Part shown: piece after piece, positions 45,510 to 54,884 of the stretch
How positions within the stretch are numbered: the stretch's first letter is position 1
Layout of the letters: the number at the start of each line of letters is the position of its first letter
Origin: Haemonchus contortus
Lineage: Eukaryota > Nematoda > Chromadorea > Rhabditida > Trichostrongylidae
Length of the DNA stretch: 64,000 nucleotides
Direction of reading: 5' to 3'
Assembly (NCBI GenBank): GCA_000469685.2
Contig: LS997567.1
Location: 8,938,374 to 9,002,373, forward strand
Notes under the pieces: generated by a model
What the model was told of the DNA's origin: nothing
The model's database searches: none
Seen by the model: the letters and a program-made list of their open reading frames with translations, nothing else
Position numbers and translations under genes: made by a program

Positions 45510-48500
45510 TCACCTTTATCACCTCTCGTCCCGTTGATCATCGACTTCCTCGAGCGGGCGCCAAAAACGTCTCTATTCGTCCCTGTCACGAGCCAAGGTG
45601 CTCCAGCGAATCGTGCTTCTCAGGGACACAAGGCTCAGCATTCCTTTGGTTCAGAGCTTTCGTAAAGAAGTCTTACTATCAGACCGGCGATCGTCCTGGT
45701 TTGACGTCCCGAGGGACCCAGTCCTTAACCAACCTAGCCCTCATTATATCGCATTACTTGTCCGGCCCACCTGATCAACGATTTCTTGGCGTAATCAACG
45801 GCATCCCTGACCTTCGTTCGATGACGGAGCTCGGAACTCCGGATTCCCTTCTACCCTTGCGTGTATAGGGAAATTCCAGGCATCGTCTTTCCACAGCACG
45901 TTGAATGACGCTAGCTGCATGCTCATCCTGCTTTCGTAGAGTCCAAGTCTCTGAGGTGTACGTCAAAGCAGGAAGGATCGCAGTATCGAAAAGGTCAGCG
46001 CGGAGCCGGATGCTCTTAGTCTTCTTCACTACTCCCTCGATACTAAATGTTCCCCACGCGTCGCGTTTCCTTCTACACAGCTCCGGAGCTAGGTCGTCCA
46101 TCATGTTGAATTCCCGACCTAGATACACATAGTTAGAGCATTCGGAGATATTCTTTCCGTTTAGCGTGAAGGGAGCATCAGGTACCGAACCGTTTTTCAT
46201 TAACATCGTCTACGTTAAGTTCAGTCTCAAGCCGATCCTTCCATAAGCACTGTCAAACTCGGCCAGCGTTCGTTCCGCCTGCTCGATGTTCGGTGTTATA
46301 AGCACGATGTCGTCTGCAAAGCGGAGGTGATGTAGGTAGCGGCTGTTCACCATCACTCCCAAGTCTTCCTATTCCGAATAACTTCGCATTCCGAATGTCG
46401 CATGATATTCTCAAGAGCAGCGCTGAAAAGTTTGGGCGAAATGGTATCGCCCTGCCGGACACCTCCCTTCACGTTGATAATGACTTCTTTGTAGAATGGT
46501 GAAATCCTGATTGTGAAGTTGCCGCATTGTCATTTTGTACTCTCGCGATAGTTCACTGAGAATCGTAAGAGTGTAGATACCGAACCCTCACCGAAACCCT
46601 GCTTTCTCGCATGGCTGTCCTTCAACTGATATTCTGCCAATCCCGTTCAGGATGACGCGAGTGAAGATTACAGACAGCAGGCAGATTGGTTGCCAATATT
46701 GTCTGGATCTCCCTTTGGCACTTTGCAGATACCGCATGAGGAGCCTAGCGGAGTACTGACGATTACTAGTGGCAGACTCTTCAGATGTTTTTGGTTTGAT
46801 CTCATCGGGACCGGGCGCCGTACACTTCTTAATGGACGTGATGGCATGTCGAATTTTGGAAGGGAAAACCGAAGGAGCGATATTTTTGTCTTGCCTAAGA
46901 TCAGGACGACGAAGGGAAATCATCTTGGTCTTGTAATTGGCGGCACTCCGTCGAGCTTTGCAAAACTCTTCCCAGCCTCGGCGGCTTCGTCCATAACTGC
47001 TCCTCTTCCCTCTTCCAGGTCTTCCTTTATCGCTTCTCTGCATAGCTTTGCAAGTTCAGATGTTAGCATGATACTAGTGCAGCTCGCGCGATTCCACGCT
47101 GGCGTATCAGCTCAAGAGTCTCTGAAGAGAGATGTTTGTTTTTTGACATCTTTGAGACTCAGCTTTCCTGGCGCTATCGTGAAGATGTTCAACGAGCCGG
47201 TAGTATTCTTGATGTTGTCAATATCGGAATCTTTACATACACTCGCAAGGGAAGCGAGGTGGTGCAGCTGATGGAGGTTTTGCGGCTTCGTTTTCATAGC
47301 TCTCTCCACGCACTGAGAAGCAGAATCTAGCGCGAAGGAAACGACGGTTCGATTCCGTGTAGAAATTCGGAACAACAGCGACGTCAATCAAGTAAAATCT
47401 CCGATTGAAGATGATGTGGTCTATTTCACTATGGAACTGTCCACCAAGATACTCCCATGTCCATCGCAAATGAGGGCCTCTGGAACTGCGAGTTACCATG
47501 GATGGTGTGGGTCAACATGATAAACTCGGACAGCCTTTCCCTTGCCAATTCCTTTCCATTCCGCGAATCCCCATGTGGAGCTCTTCAGCCGTCCTTCTGG
47601 GGCCAATCTTGGCGTTGAACTCACCGACGATGACCTTGAAGAAAGTGTGGTCTTCTCTGTAGAGCCTCTCCAGATCCATATAGAACGGTTCTCACTCCTC
47701 TTCTTCGTAGCTTGAGGTTGGTGCGTAGGCAACGAAGATGGTTAAAGCTGGGGTTGATCCACATCTTCCTAATCGCAAACGTCCAATTTGGGTTGTCAAG
47801 CTTTCGTAAGAATTGATGTTCATGGCCAAGTGCGTATCGACGAGGACACCTACGCCGCCGACGCTTCTAGGGTCGCATGCTCCTAGGACAGTTCTTCTCC
47901 AGTCTCAAATACAGCGTGCAGTGAGCTATGCCTTCTGTCTCGATTAGTCCAATGACGTCGTCCTTGGTCTTCCTAGCTTGAATCATCAGGTCTTCTGCAC
48001 ACGCTTCCGATGCAAGCGTTCGTGCGTTGAAAGTACAGATTGTCATCTTAGTCCTTTTCCTTTTAGGCAGCCTGTTTTCGCCCTGAGATTTTAGCAGCCT
48101 CTGCCGAGCGGTATTTGCCCCCAACGCTGCCGTATCGTGGGCCTCTCAGCTTCACGGGAATGTCTTTTTATTGTTGTTCTTGGCGAGTGAATACCCAAAT
48201 CCCCGGAGTCGAATCAGCCCCTATGCCAAGCTCTGACATAGGGGCTGATTCGACTCCGGGGGATTACCAGGCTATCTCGAAGTGGACGAGGGGCTTTGTT
48301 TCTGGAGGCTGCCCCAGATCGCCTCCCAAGTACATCCCAAACTCCCGAATGCAAGCTTTTGGCTAAGTCGATGGGCAGGATACCAACTGCACCCACAGAC
48401 TCTCCACACAGATATGCATGGATACGCCTGCGAGAAACAAAAGGTATATTGACCAGCACAGCAGAAACAAGAAGTCCATCCCCTGGATCCAGCTGCGTCT

Positions 48501-48633
48501 CTAGAAATACTGGCGACTTTTGGTCGGCGAATAACTCCCCTATCCGTCACCTGGAGACGCCCTACTTATCCTCGTCGCTAAGCGGCTGCGACCTTTCAGT
48601 GAGATAGAACACTCAGTGAAAGGAGAATCGTAG
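45510..48633 (-). mobile_element. RTE retrotransposon copy 4 (5'-complete, TACAT duplication)
   Basis: Minus-strand RTE whose 5' end starts CTACGATTCTCC at 48633, matching the 5' end of copy 5 (CTACAGATCTCC). The 5' UTR occupies about 48633-48070. Endonuclease: TFNARTLASEACAEDLM (48030). Middle: RWTWEYLGGQFHSEIDHIIF (47460), LELIRQRGIARA-equivalent (47100), TSIKKCTAPGPDEIK (46840). Reverse transcriptase: LRFADD-equivalent region (46330), PFTLNGKNISECSNYVYLG (46150), [18 protein letters not shown] (45960). The 3' tail is AGAGGTGATAAAGGTGA. The flanks TACAT at 45505-45509 and 48634-48638 are the target duplication. Frameshifts and a deletion near 46530 make it inactive. Confidence 0.9.
48201..48261. 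repeat. Perfect 25-base hairpin in the 5' UTR of RTE copy 4
   Basis: Arms 48201-48225 and 48237-48261 are exact complements (left arm starts CCCCGGAGTCGAATCAGCCC) with an 11-base loop. The corresponding position of copy 5 lacks this hairpin. Confidence 0.95.
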
Positions 48634-49276
48634 TACATCATATTAGCATTAGGACCCCCTCACCAGGTCTTCGTCCCCTTTTCCAATATTTGATTACGAC
48701 TGTGTTTCCTTTTTTTGAGTTTGGAGTTTGTTACTATTGAATTCGGTCTAATACTATTTTCTTTATCTTTCTTTTCTATACGAAGCTCAATTTCCGTTTT
48801 TTCTCCTGAGCAAAGAAGCAGTAAGACAGCAGATCTTGCTTCTCCCTTCTTCTTCATGTTGCCAGATGCCAGTGATTTAGAGGAGGTTCTTACTCGGTGA
48901 AAAAGCCAATATTCCTCGGACACAACTAGCTTCCCTTTCAAACAACGTATATCGTCATCTTTTCCTTTACATTCGGATTTTTTATGAGTGCGGACGCTCT
49001 TAGCATCACTTATTCCAGAAGCAATTCAAACGAGTGCTAAATTGAAGCTACAGGTGAAGGGACGATGTCAAGAGTACGCAACGAACTAGATTCAAACAGC
49101 AGGCGCTTGCCGAAAACTTGCCCGAAATTTTTTCAGGGCAAAGGTTCAGACGCCATTACAAAGGAAAGCAAAAATCGGCCTTCATATAAACAACAGCCAT
49201 GAAGCTGTTCCCACAGATCTCGATCCAAGGGTAGGAATTAAAGAGGTGAAAGAGTAATAGAAGGACGGCTTTTCAT

Positions 49277-50020
49277 GTTTAATACTGCTATGCCGTACAG
49301 GATTGTTATGGCTGAACCGCTTTATTGGTCAACGTTTCGACTGAATCGTCGCCTTCAGGACTTGAAAATAGTTCGAAACTCCTGATCTGCGACTTACCCG
49401 ACCAAGCGCCCAAACGCGCTAGGCTAGTTGCAACGACTCCCAGAAACTGAAACACGGAGAAGTTGCCAGCAAAAAGACCAACCCTCTGCGGTTCCACCAG
49501 CGTTACGTCCCACTCTACGCGAACAACAAGGGATCAATGAGACACCATTGATGATCGTAAGGTAAGAACTATGCGATTGATCTCAAAGTTCACAAAAGGG
49601 AATGAACGGCAAGAGTTCACTTGTTATGGCCAGGCACTCATTTTTCAAAGTCAACAAAAGATGAGTGCTTGGCCATAACAAGTGAACTCTTGCCGTTCAT
49701 TCCCTTTTGTGAACTTTGAGATCACCCACATAGTTCTTATCTTACGATCATTAATGGTGTCTCATTGATACCTCGTTGTTCACATAGACGCTGGTGGAAC
49801 CGCAGAAGGTTGGTCTTTTTGCTGGGAACTTTTCCGTGTTTTAGTTTCCGGGAGTCGTTGCAACTCGCCTAGCGCGTTTGAGCGCTTGGTCGGGTAAGTC
49901 ACAGATAAGGAGTTTCGAACTATTTTCAGGTCCTGAAGACGACGATTCAGTCGAAAAGTTGACCAGTAAAGTGGTTCAGCCATAACAAATCTGAACGGCA
50001 AAGCAGTATTCAACATTACG
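49277..50020. mobile_element. 745-base near-perfect palindrome T
   Basis: Left arm 49277-49645 and right arm 49660-50020 are reverse complements with few differences, separated by about a dozen bases centred near 49651. Landmark blocks: TAATACTGC, TTGTTATGGCTGAACC, CTGAATCGTCG, CGACTTACCCGACCAAGCGC, GTTCACAAAAGGGAATGAAC, GGCAAGAGTTCACTTGTTAT. No protein motif. It behaves like a foldback or MITE-type element, with high arm identity suggesting recent origin or conversion. Confidence 0.95.
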
Positions 50021-50024
50021 TAAA

Positions 50025-50820
50025 ACCCAGGTTTCGAAAAGACCGATTAAAATCTCAAGGAGAAACTTTTATGGTGAAGTGTAAGAAGCACGTTAAGTTG
50101 GCACCGCGCGAGCGGGCATAGAGAAAATTCTCACTTCGACATGTCTCCTTCGCCCGTCCTGTTAGGAATGAACATTCCTGATGGTGCTGATTCCTGCACA
50201 AGAAAAACGCGTCTTTTCAGAAAGGACGGCAATCTGGGTGCTATTTATTTCCACACGGTAGCAGTCTGCAATTGCGTACCAATGGCATCCACCATAACCC
50301 TATGCTTACTTTTATCCAGTTGCCTAGACTAACTAGAGTGGTTCGCACGGGGCTTCATATGAATAGATTCGCTCCCCGTAGCCTTTCACAACTTTTTTTC
50401 AGCAATAGTTGTCTTTATGTAAAGCTTTCCTTCCCTTATCCTTCGTTATGATCATTTGTCAACTTATCAGATTACAGGCTGATAAGGCCTACATCTGATA
50501 GTTCGGCGGGAATGTGAGTTTGTACTGTAGGTGACAATCACGTAACAATCACGACAGGGTACATACGTATTTTATCATTATTACATTAAAATACATTACA
50601 TAAGGGACAAGAAGGAATTAGGACAACTCGGCTTACGCCGGTACGATGGGCGCTGTACGATTTTGACGATGTAGCAACAGCAGCAAAGTTGTTGCCAGCT
50701 TGCAAATTGTATAGTCGTCCAGTGTAGTGCCCGCATCTTGATTGACAGGTGGCTTCGCTGGCGAGAATACGACATCTTTATTATTACTGTAAGCTCGACC
50801 TCGAGATGCTAATGAGCTCT
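50025..50820. other. No gene or named repeat recognised
   Basis: Short frames only, including a 63-codon frame at 50141-50332 without motif. Confidence 0.4.
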
Positions 50821-50826
50821 CGAGCG

Positions 50827-51087
50827 GTTGGGGACGAGCGATTCGGGCGATTCTGGATGCGCGCGGCCAATTGCGCGGCGAGATTCGCGATCATTCAAAC
50901 TCTGGCGTCTATCATTGGGGCACAAACTTGAAGTAGAGGCCTTAGTAGGGTCGGGCAACCCTACTAACCTACCTAACTTCAAATTTGGGCCCAAATGATA
51001 AACGTTGCAGTCGTCCAAATCGCACCGAATTTTGCCACGCAACTTGTCGCGCGTACCCGGAATCGCACGAATCGCAACACACCCCTA
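50827..51087. mobile_element. MITE V copy 9
   Basis: Hairpin with arms GCGCGCGGCCAATTGCGCGG and CACGCAACTTGTCGCGCGTA, core CTATCATTGGGGCACAAACT, CCTTAGTAGGGTCGGGCAAC and CCTACTAACC. It ends with ATCGCACGAATCGC. Confidence 0.9.
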
Positions 51088-51156
51088 GCGGTGCGTAAGC
51101 GTAGAGTTACGGTAGTTGCCATTAGTACGCAATCGCAGATGCTACCGGTAAATACC

Positions 51157-51418
51157 GGGTGTGTGTCAAGTCGTGCGTCCGAGGGTGCGCGCGACAAATT
51201 GCGCGACGAAATTTGTAACGATTTGAACGACTTCGGCGCCTATCACTGAGGCTCAAATTCGAAGTAGATTAGATTAGAAGGATCATCTGACTCTACTGAA
51301 CTGGTCTACTTCGAGTTTGTGCCCCGAAAATTGGCGTCAGAGTCGCTCGAATCGTTACTAACGTCGCCGCGCACTTTGCCGCGCGCACCCTCGGACGCAC
51401 GACTTGACCGTTCCCCGT
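51157..51418. mobile_element. MITE V copy 10
   Basis: Hairpin with termini GTCAAGTCGTGCGTCCGAGG and CTCGGACGCACGACTTGAC, arms GCGCGACAAATTGCGCGACG and GCCGCGCACTTTGCCGCGCG. It lies only about 70 bases from copy 9 and belongs to the same terminal subtype as copy 8. Confidence 0.9.
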
Positions 51419-51419
51419 A

Positions 51420-52429
51420 AATACCACCTGCTATCTGGTTGGATCTGGTTGGACTGCGGCGAGTTTCTATGACGCCCATGCGACAGGGGGGGGGGGGGGG
51501 TAGGACTGACAGCAGTTTTCTACCAAATGAATGCAATGCAGGAGAAATCCAAAAATTTACCCAGGCTTGGATTCTTTTAGCTAAATACTGATCTTTACCC
51601 CACCCGTTGTACTTGCCGATATCTCCCACGTCTCCATAGACTTTCACAAAAAATCTGCACGGTCCAGTCGCAGAAAACATTTCGCACATTTCAGCCTACA
51701 TAAATCGTATTCAGTGTGGCTGGCTTCCATACAGTACAAAACGAAAACAGCAAACTAGCGAATCCTCATTCTTTACCTTGAATTTTTACACAAAAAACAA
51801 ATCCATACCACAACAGGCTCATCAGACTGAAATTGATCTCTCGTTAGACCTTCCAGAAAATCCTAGGCTTGTACGTCAAATCCGATCAATTCGACTGCAA
51901 TTTATAGCGCCTAACTAGCCAAAAACTTACAAAACCAAACAATACTGACTGAAAAGGAGAATGTTTCCAGAAATGAGAAAGCGCGGCAATAAACTTCTGC
52001 AGTAAAGGTGAACAATATACTGTTATAATACAGTCAAGTTTCAGCTGGTCCTGGAACGCATCAGAAAATGTGGATTTTGATGAGAAATCCCACTAATCGA
52101 GTGTTTGGAAAACAAAGAGGACAACACTCCAAGTGTAACATACATACGTGTGCTACTGAGTTTGCATTTATGCTGATTCGTAAAGAAATGCATGCCGCAG
52201 AAAAGTAATTGAACAAACCACATGATCGAATATCTCGCACTTTACCAGTTCAGAGTGAAGAAAAAAGCCGTTCTTGAATAAAGAGCATCTCGCATATGAA
52301 AACAACAGATTTGATAAGGTTTAATGACTGAAGAATGAAAAGATACTCGATTTCGTCAAAACACATGACATCATAACAATTCCAGAACAAGACAAGAATG
52401 AGGACGGACAATTATGAAAGGCATAACAC
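51420..52429. other. Region downstream of the lactonase gene
   Basis: A run of 15 G at 51486-51500; otherwise no motif. On the minus strand ATTAAA occurs at 52324-52319, a possible variant polyadenylation signal for the lactonase transcript about 105 bases past its stop. Confidence 0.4.
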
Positions 52430-52751
52430 CTATAATTTGCTTGCTGCATCCTTATCCAGAAAAAAAAGTAGCCTCTTGCTAAAAGGTCGCACAAAAGAGG
52501 CAGGTACATGTTGAATATCAGAATCAAGAATACTCTGAAAATCTCTTTTCACAACACATAACCTGAATAGGATTAACAATAAAATATTACTGGAGGCAGA
52601 ATTCTACCTTGACCATTGGAGCCTTCTCTTCACCAGTGACGATGAACGCAACATTCTTGGCAGCATTGAGTACGGGAAGGGTGAGAGAAATTCGTTGAGA
52701 GGGTGGCTTTGGTGAATCAGTGATCGCGACCACCCAAGTTAATAAATCATT
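52430..52751 (-). CDS. 6-phosphogluconolactonase, last two exons
   Basis: Minus-strand exons 52751-52608 (48 codons) and 52534-52430 (34 codons plus TAG) with a 73-base intron (donor GTAGAA, acceptor TTTTCAG), in phase 0. The first exon encodes [17 protein letters not shown] and [18 protein letters not shown]: the TDSPKPP..R..LTLPVLN block is diagnostic for cytosolic 6-phosphogluconolactonase, the second enzyme of the oxidative pentose phosphate pathway (6-phosphogluconolactone to 6-phosphogluconate). The second exon, [20 protein letters not shown] then [13 protein letters not shown], matches the family C-terminus (proline-rich, then FLD.AA). The upstream exons (sugar-phosphate binding, GPDGHTASLFP region) were not found in the 9 kb to the right; a LINE occupies the adjacent upstream intron. 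The frame is intact, so either the gene is live with a large intron or this is a truncated copy. Confidence 0.88.
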
Positions 52752-52790
52752 CTGCAAGAGCTCTTAATTTATTTATTTATTTATTTCTGG

Positions 52791-52807
52791 ACGTAGCTTA
52801 ACTACGT
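52791..52807 (-). repeat. 3' UTR hairpin of the CR1-like LINE
   Basis: ACGTAG, a five-base loop, then CTACGT, a few bases before the AAAT tail. CR1-group elements often carry such a 3' stem recognised by the reverse transcriptase. Confidence 0.5.
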
Positions 52808-52966
52808 GGTGTTATACAACGCAATGAAAAATAAAAACAAACTCCACTTTGTCGATGAAAGTTACGGTATAATAAAGAGAGACGAGATTAAAGAATAAGC
52901 GAAATTGTGAAACAATACTGTGAAATCAGTCTACACGATCAACCATATGGAGAACGATCGTATGTA

Positions 52967-54862
52967 TTAAGAAACCTCCGCACTGGCCAATTTTATTGCT
53001 TTATTTCTGAAAGACCCGAGGGAACAGCGCAGCGTATTCTCGTCAAAAATTTTGTTCAAAATCGGTAGCACTCTAACCGCAAAAAACTTGGCTCTGACCT
53101 GTGTTCTTATTACAGAAGACTTTATTTTGATAGCACTGCCCCTTGTTCTCGATGTGGCTAAAGTGAAAAAATCTGACGATTTTAGTGCTACTCTTCCTGT
53201 CAAAATTTTGAAAGCCATAACGAGATCATTAACCAGTCTCCTACTAGCCAAAGAAGGTAATCCAAACTGACGGCGTCTTTCGTTTCTACTAGGCAAGGCT
53301 TCATAACTCAACTTGCAGCAGCGAAGAGCGAGTTTACGTGTAAAGTTGCCCTGCACACTTTCTAACAAATCTACATCCTTCTTCTTATATGGAGAGAACA
53401 CTGTGGTGCCGGATTCCAATATAGGTCTTACGTAAGCCTTGTAGGCTTTTAGAAATACGGTGGGGTTCATGGTTCGCAAGGTCTTGAACAGGTTGTATAT
53501 CCTGTTGTTTGCCTTTGACACCACAGATTTATAGTGCATGTCAAACGCAAGCTTGTGCGAAAAGGTAAACCCAAGATCCTTTATGTGATCAACCGAATCC
53601 AACGCTACCGTACCTATTTTGTAACTACGTGGAATATTAGTTTTATTGCCGATTGTCAAGACCTTTGTTTTATCGGGAGCTAAAGGTAGTTCCCATTGTT
53701 TTGACCAATCGGCAATAACATTAATTGCTGCTTGCAGGGCGTCACAGTCATTAATGCTTTCGATGACTTTGTATAGTTTGATATCATCAGCGTACATCAA
53801 CGAAGATACCTGAAGACTTTGCAGATTAGCAGGAAGGTCAGCCGTATAAAGAAGAAAAAGGATCGGGGACAAGACTCCCCCTTGAGGGACTCCGCTGGGA
53901 ATCCTATACACAGAGGAGAGCTTGCTTCCAACACGCACCTGGTAGGTGCGATTGCAGATGAAAGCTTCAATCCAGCGAATTATGGGAGGGTAAATCCCGA
54001 GGGACTCCAGCTTGATTATAAGCTTATGGAAAGGTACCCTATCGAAAGCCTTCGCGAAGTCGAAATATATGACGTCCACCTGTTTCTTACGATCAAGTGC
54101 TTTCGACCAATCATTGAGAGAACTCAGCAAAGCTGTTTCAGTTGACTTTCGGGCACAAAAACCATGCTGGGTCTGAGGAATAAGACTGTGTTTCTCAAGG
54201 TATTCAATTACTCTAAGCTTTACAATTTTTTCAAATAGCCTCGAAAAAATTGAAGTGATAGATATGGGCCGGTAGTTTACAGGATTGCAAAAAGGAGGTT
54301 TTTTAGGCACCGGTACAATAAATGAGTGTCTCCACCGGAATGGCACTTCAGATCGCATGTAGGACAGATTAAAGATAAGCTCCAAAGGGAAGACAATCCA
54401 AGCTGCAACCCTTTTAATGAAATTTAAAGGGATGAAGTCGGGTGTAACCGAGTAACAATTTGGCCAGTGAGCCAACAACTCGAAAAGCTCCTCTTTATGA
54501 AACCACAATAATGGACCCATAGAAGAATCACAGGAGGGAAGCTCGAGTGGAGAACTATCATTAGCACTCGGCTCAACGAAAACGCTATGAAAATGATTGG
54601 CAAATATTTCTGCCTTTTCTTCATCAAGCATAGCGATATTGTTGTCAGATGCTCTTAATGTTGGAATTTTCTTGGAGTTCTCGAGGCGCTTGTTGATGTA
54701 CGTAAACAGCTTTGTTGAGTCCTTTGATTCAATGATTTTACTCTCCAAGTATGCAAAATATTTAGTTATGCTTTTGCACAACTTTTTATCAAAAAGCTTA
54801 TACGTTTCCCAACTCGAAGGACAATCATCAGCTACTGCGCAAGACCATAAAGTGTGAGTGAG
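52967..54862 (-). CDS. CR1/Jockey-group reverse transcriptase, intact frame lacking a start
   Basis: The longest uninterrupted frame of the window, over 600 codons. There is no ATG at its 5' edge: a TTG at 54781 is one arbitrary start and the frame is open some 27 codons further. Numbering from that TTG, it has PVNYRPISITSIFSRLFEKI (168-187), FDFAKAFDRVPFHKL (240-254), GVPQGGVLSPILFLLYTADL (297-316), the catalytic YADDIKLYK (330-338), and a thumb with PLAPDKTKVLTIG. The C-terminal part contains VRPILESGTTVFSPYKKKD and a RRRQFGLPSLASRRLVNDL segment typical of CR1/Jockey elements. The catalytic aspartates are all present. The N-terminal endonuclease is missing, so it cannot retrotranspose by itself. 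Confidence 0.9.
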   Translation of the reverse strand, partial: LTHTLWSCAVADDCPSSWETYKLFDKKLCKSITKYFAYLESKIIESKDSTKLFTYINKRLENSKKIPTLRASDNNIAMLDEEKAEIFANHFHSVFVEPSANDSSPLELPSCDSSMGPLLWFHKEELFELLAHWPNCYSVTPDFIPLNFIKRVAAWIVFPLELIFNLSYMRSEVPFRWRHSFIVPVPKKPPFCNPVNYRPISITSIFSRLFEKIVKLRVIEYLEKHSLIPQTQHGFCARKSTETALLSSLNDWSKALDRKKQVDVIYFDFAKAFDRVPFHKLIIKLESLGIYPPIIRWIEAFICNRTYQVRVGSKLSSVYRIPSGVPQGGVLSPILFLLYTADLPANLQSLQVSSLMYADDIKLYKVIESINDCDALQAAINVIADWSKQWELPLAPDKTKVLTIGNKTNIPRSYKIGTVALDSVDHIKDLGFTFSHKLAFDMHYKSVVSKANNRIYNLFKTLRTMNPTVFLKAYKAYVRPILESGTTVFSPYKKKDVDLLESVQGNFTRKLALRCCKLSYEALPSRNERRRQFGLPSLASRRLVNDLVMAFKILTGRVALKSSDFFTLATSRTRGSAIKIKSSVIRTQVRAKFFAVRVLPILNKIFDENTLRCSLGSFRNKAIKLASAEVS

Positions 54863-54884
54863 TTAATGAGTTGTGCAGCCAGTT

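Larger units (their letters stand above)
45412..49165 (-). repeat. Foldback element S, right arm split by an RTE insertion
   Basis: Right-arm segments 45412-45509 and 48634-49165 become continuous and fully complementary to the left arm once the RTE copy (45510-48633) and one TACAT repeat are removed. Confidence 0.8.
52766..54880 (-). mobile_element. CR1-like LINE, 5'-truncated, with AAAT tail
   Basis: Minus-strand LINE with an open reverse-transcriptase frame, a short 3' UTR (about 52966-52787) containing a hairpin, and an AAAT-repeat tail (52786-52766 read on the minus strand). The reading frame is already open at about 54863 and no endonuclease precedes it, so the 5' end is truncated. It lies in the same orientation as, and directly upstream of, the penultimate lactonase exon. 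Confidence 0.9.

Noticed and set aside
49306..50016. Frames of 63 and 78 codons in palindrome T
   Set aside because: They are mirror products of the two arms with no motif.
5801..51418. Regularly recurring palindromes as a CRISPR-like array
   Set aside because: The copies are kilobases apart, in a eukaryotic genome, with no spacers or cas genes; they are MITEs.
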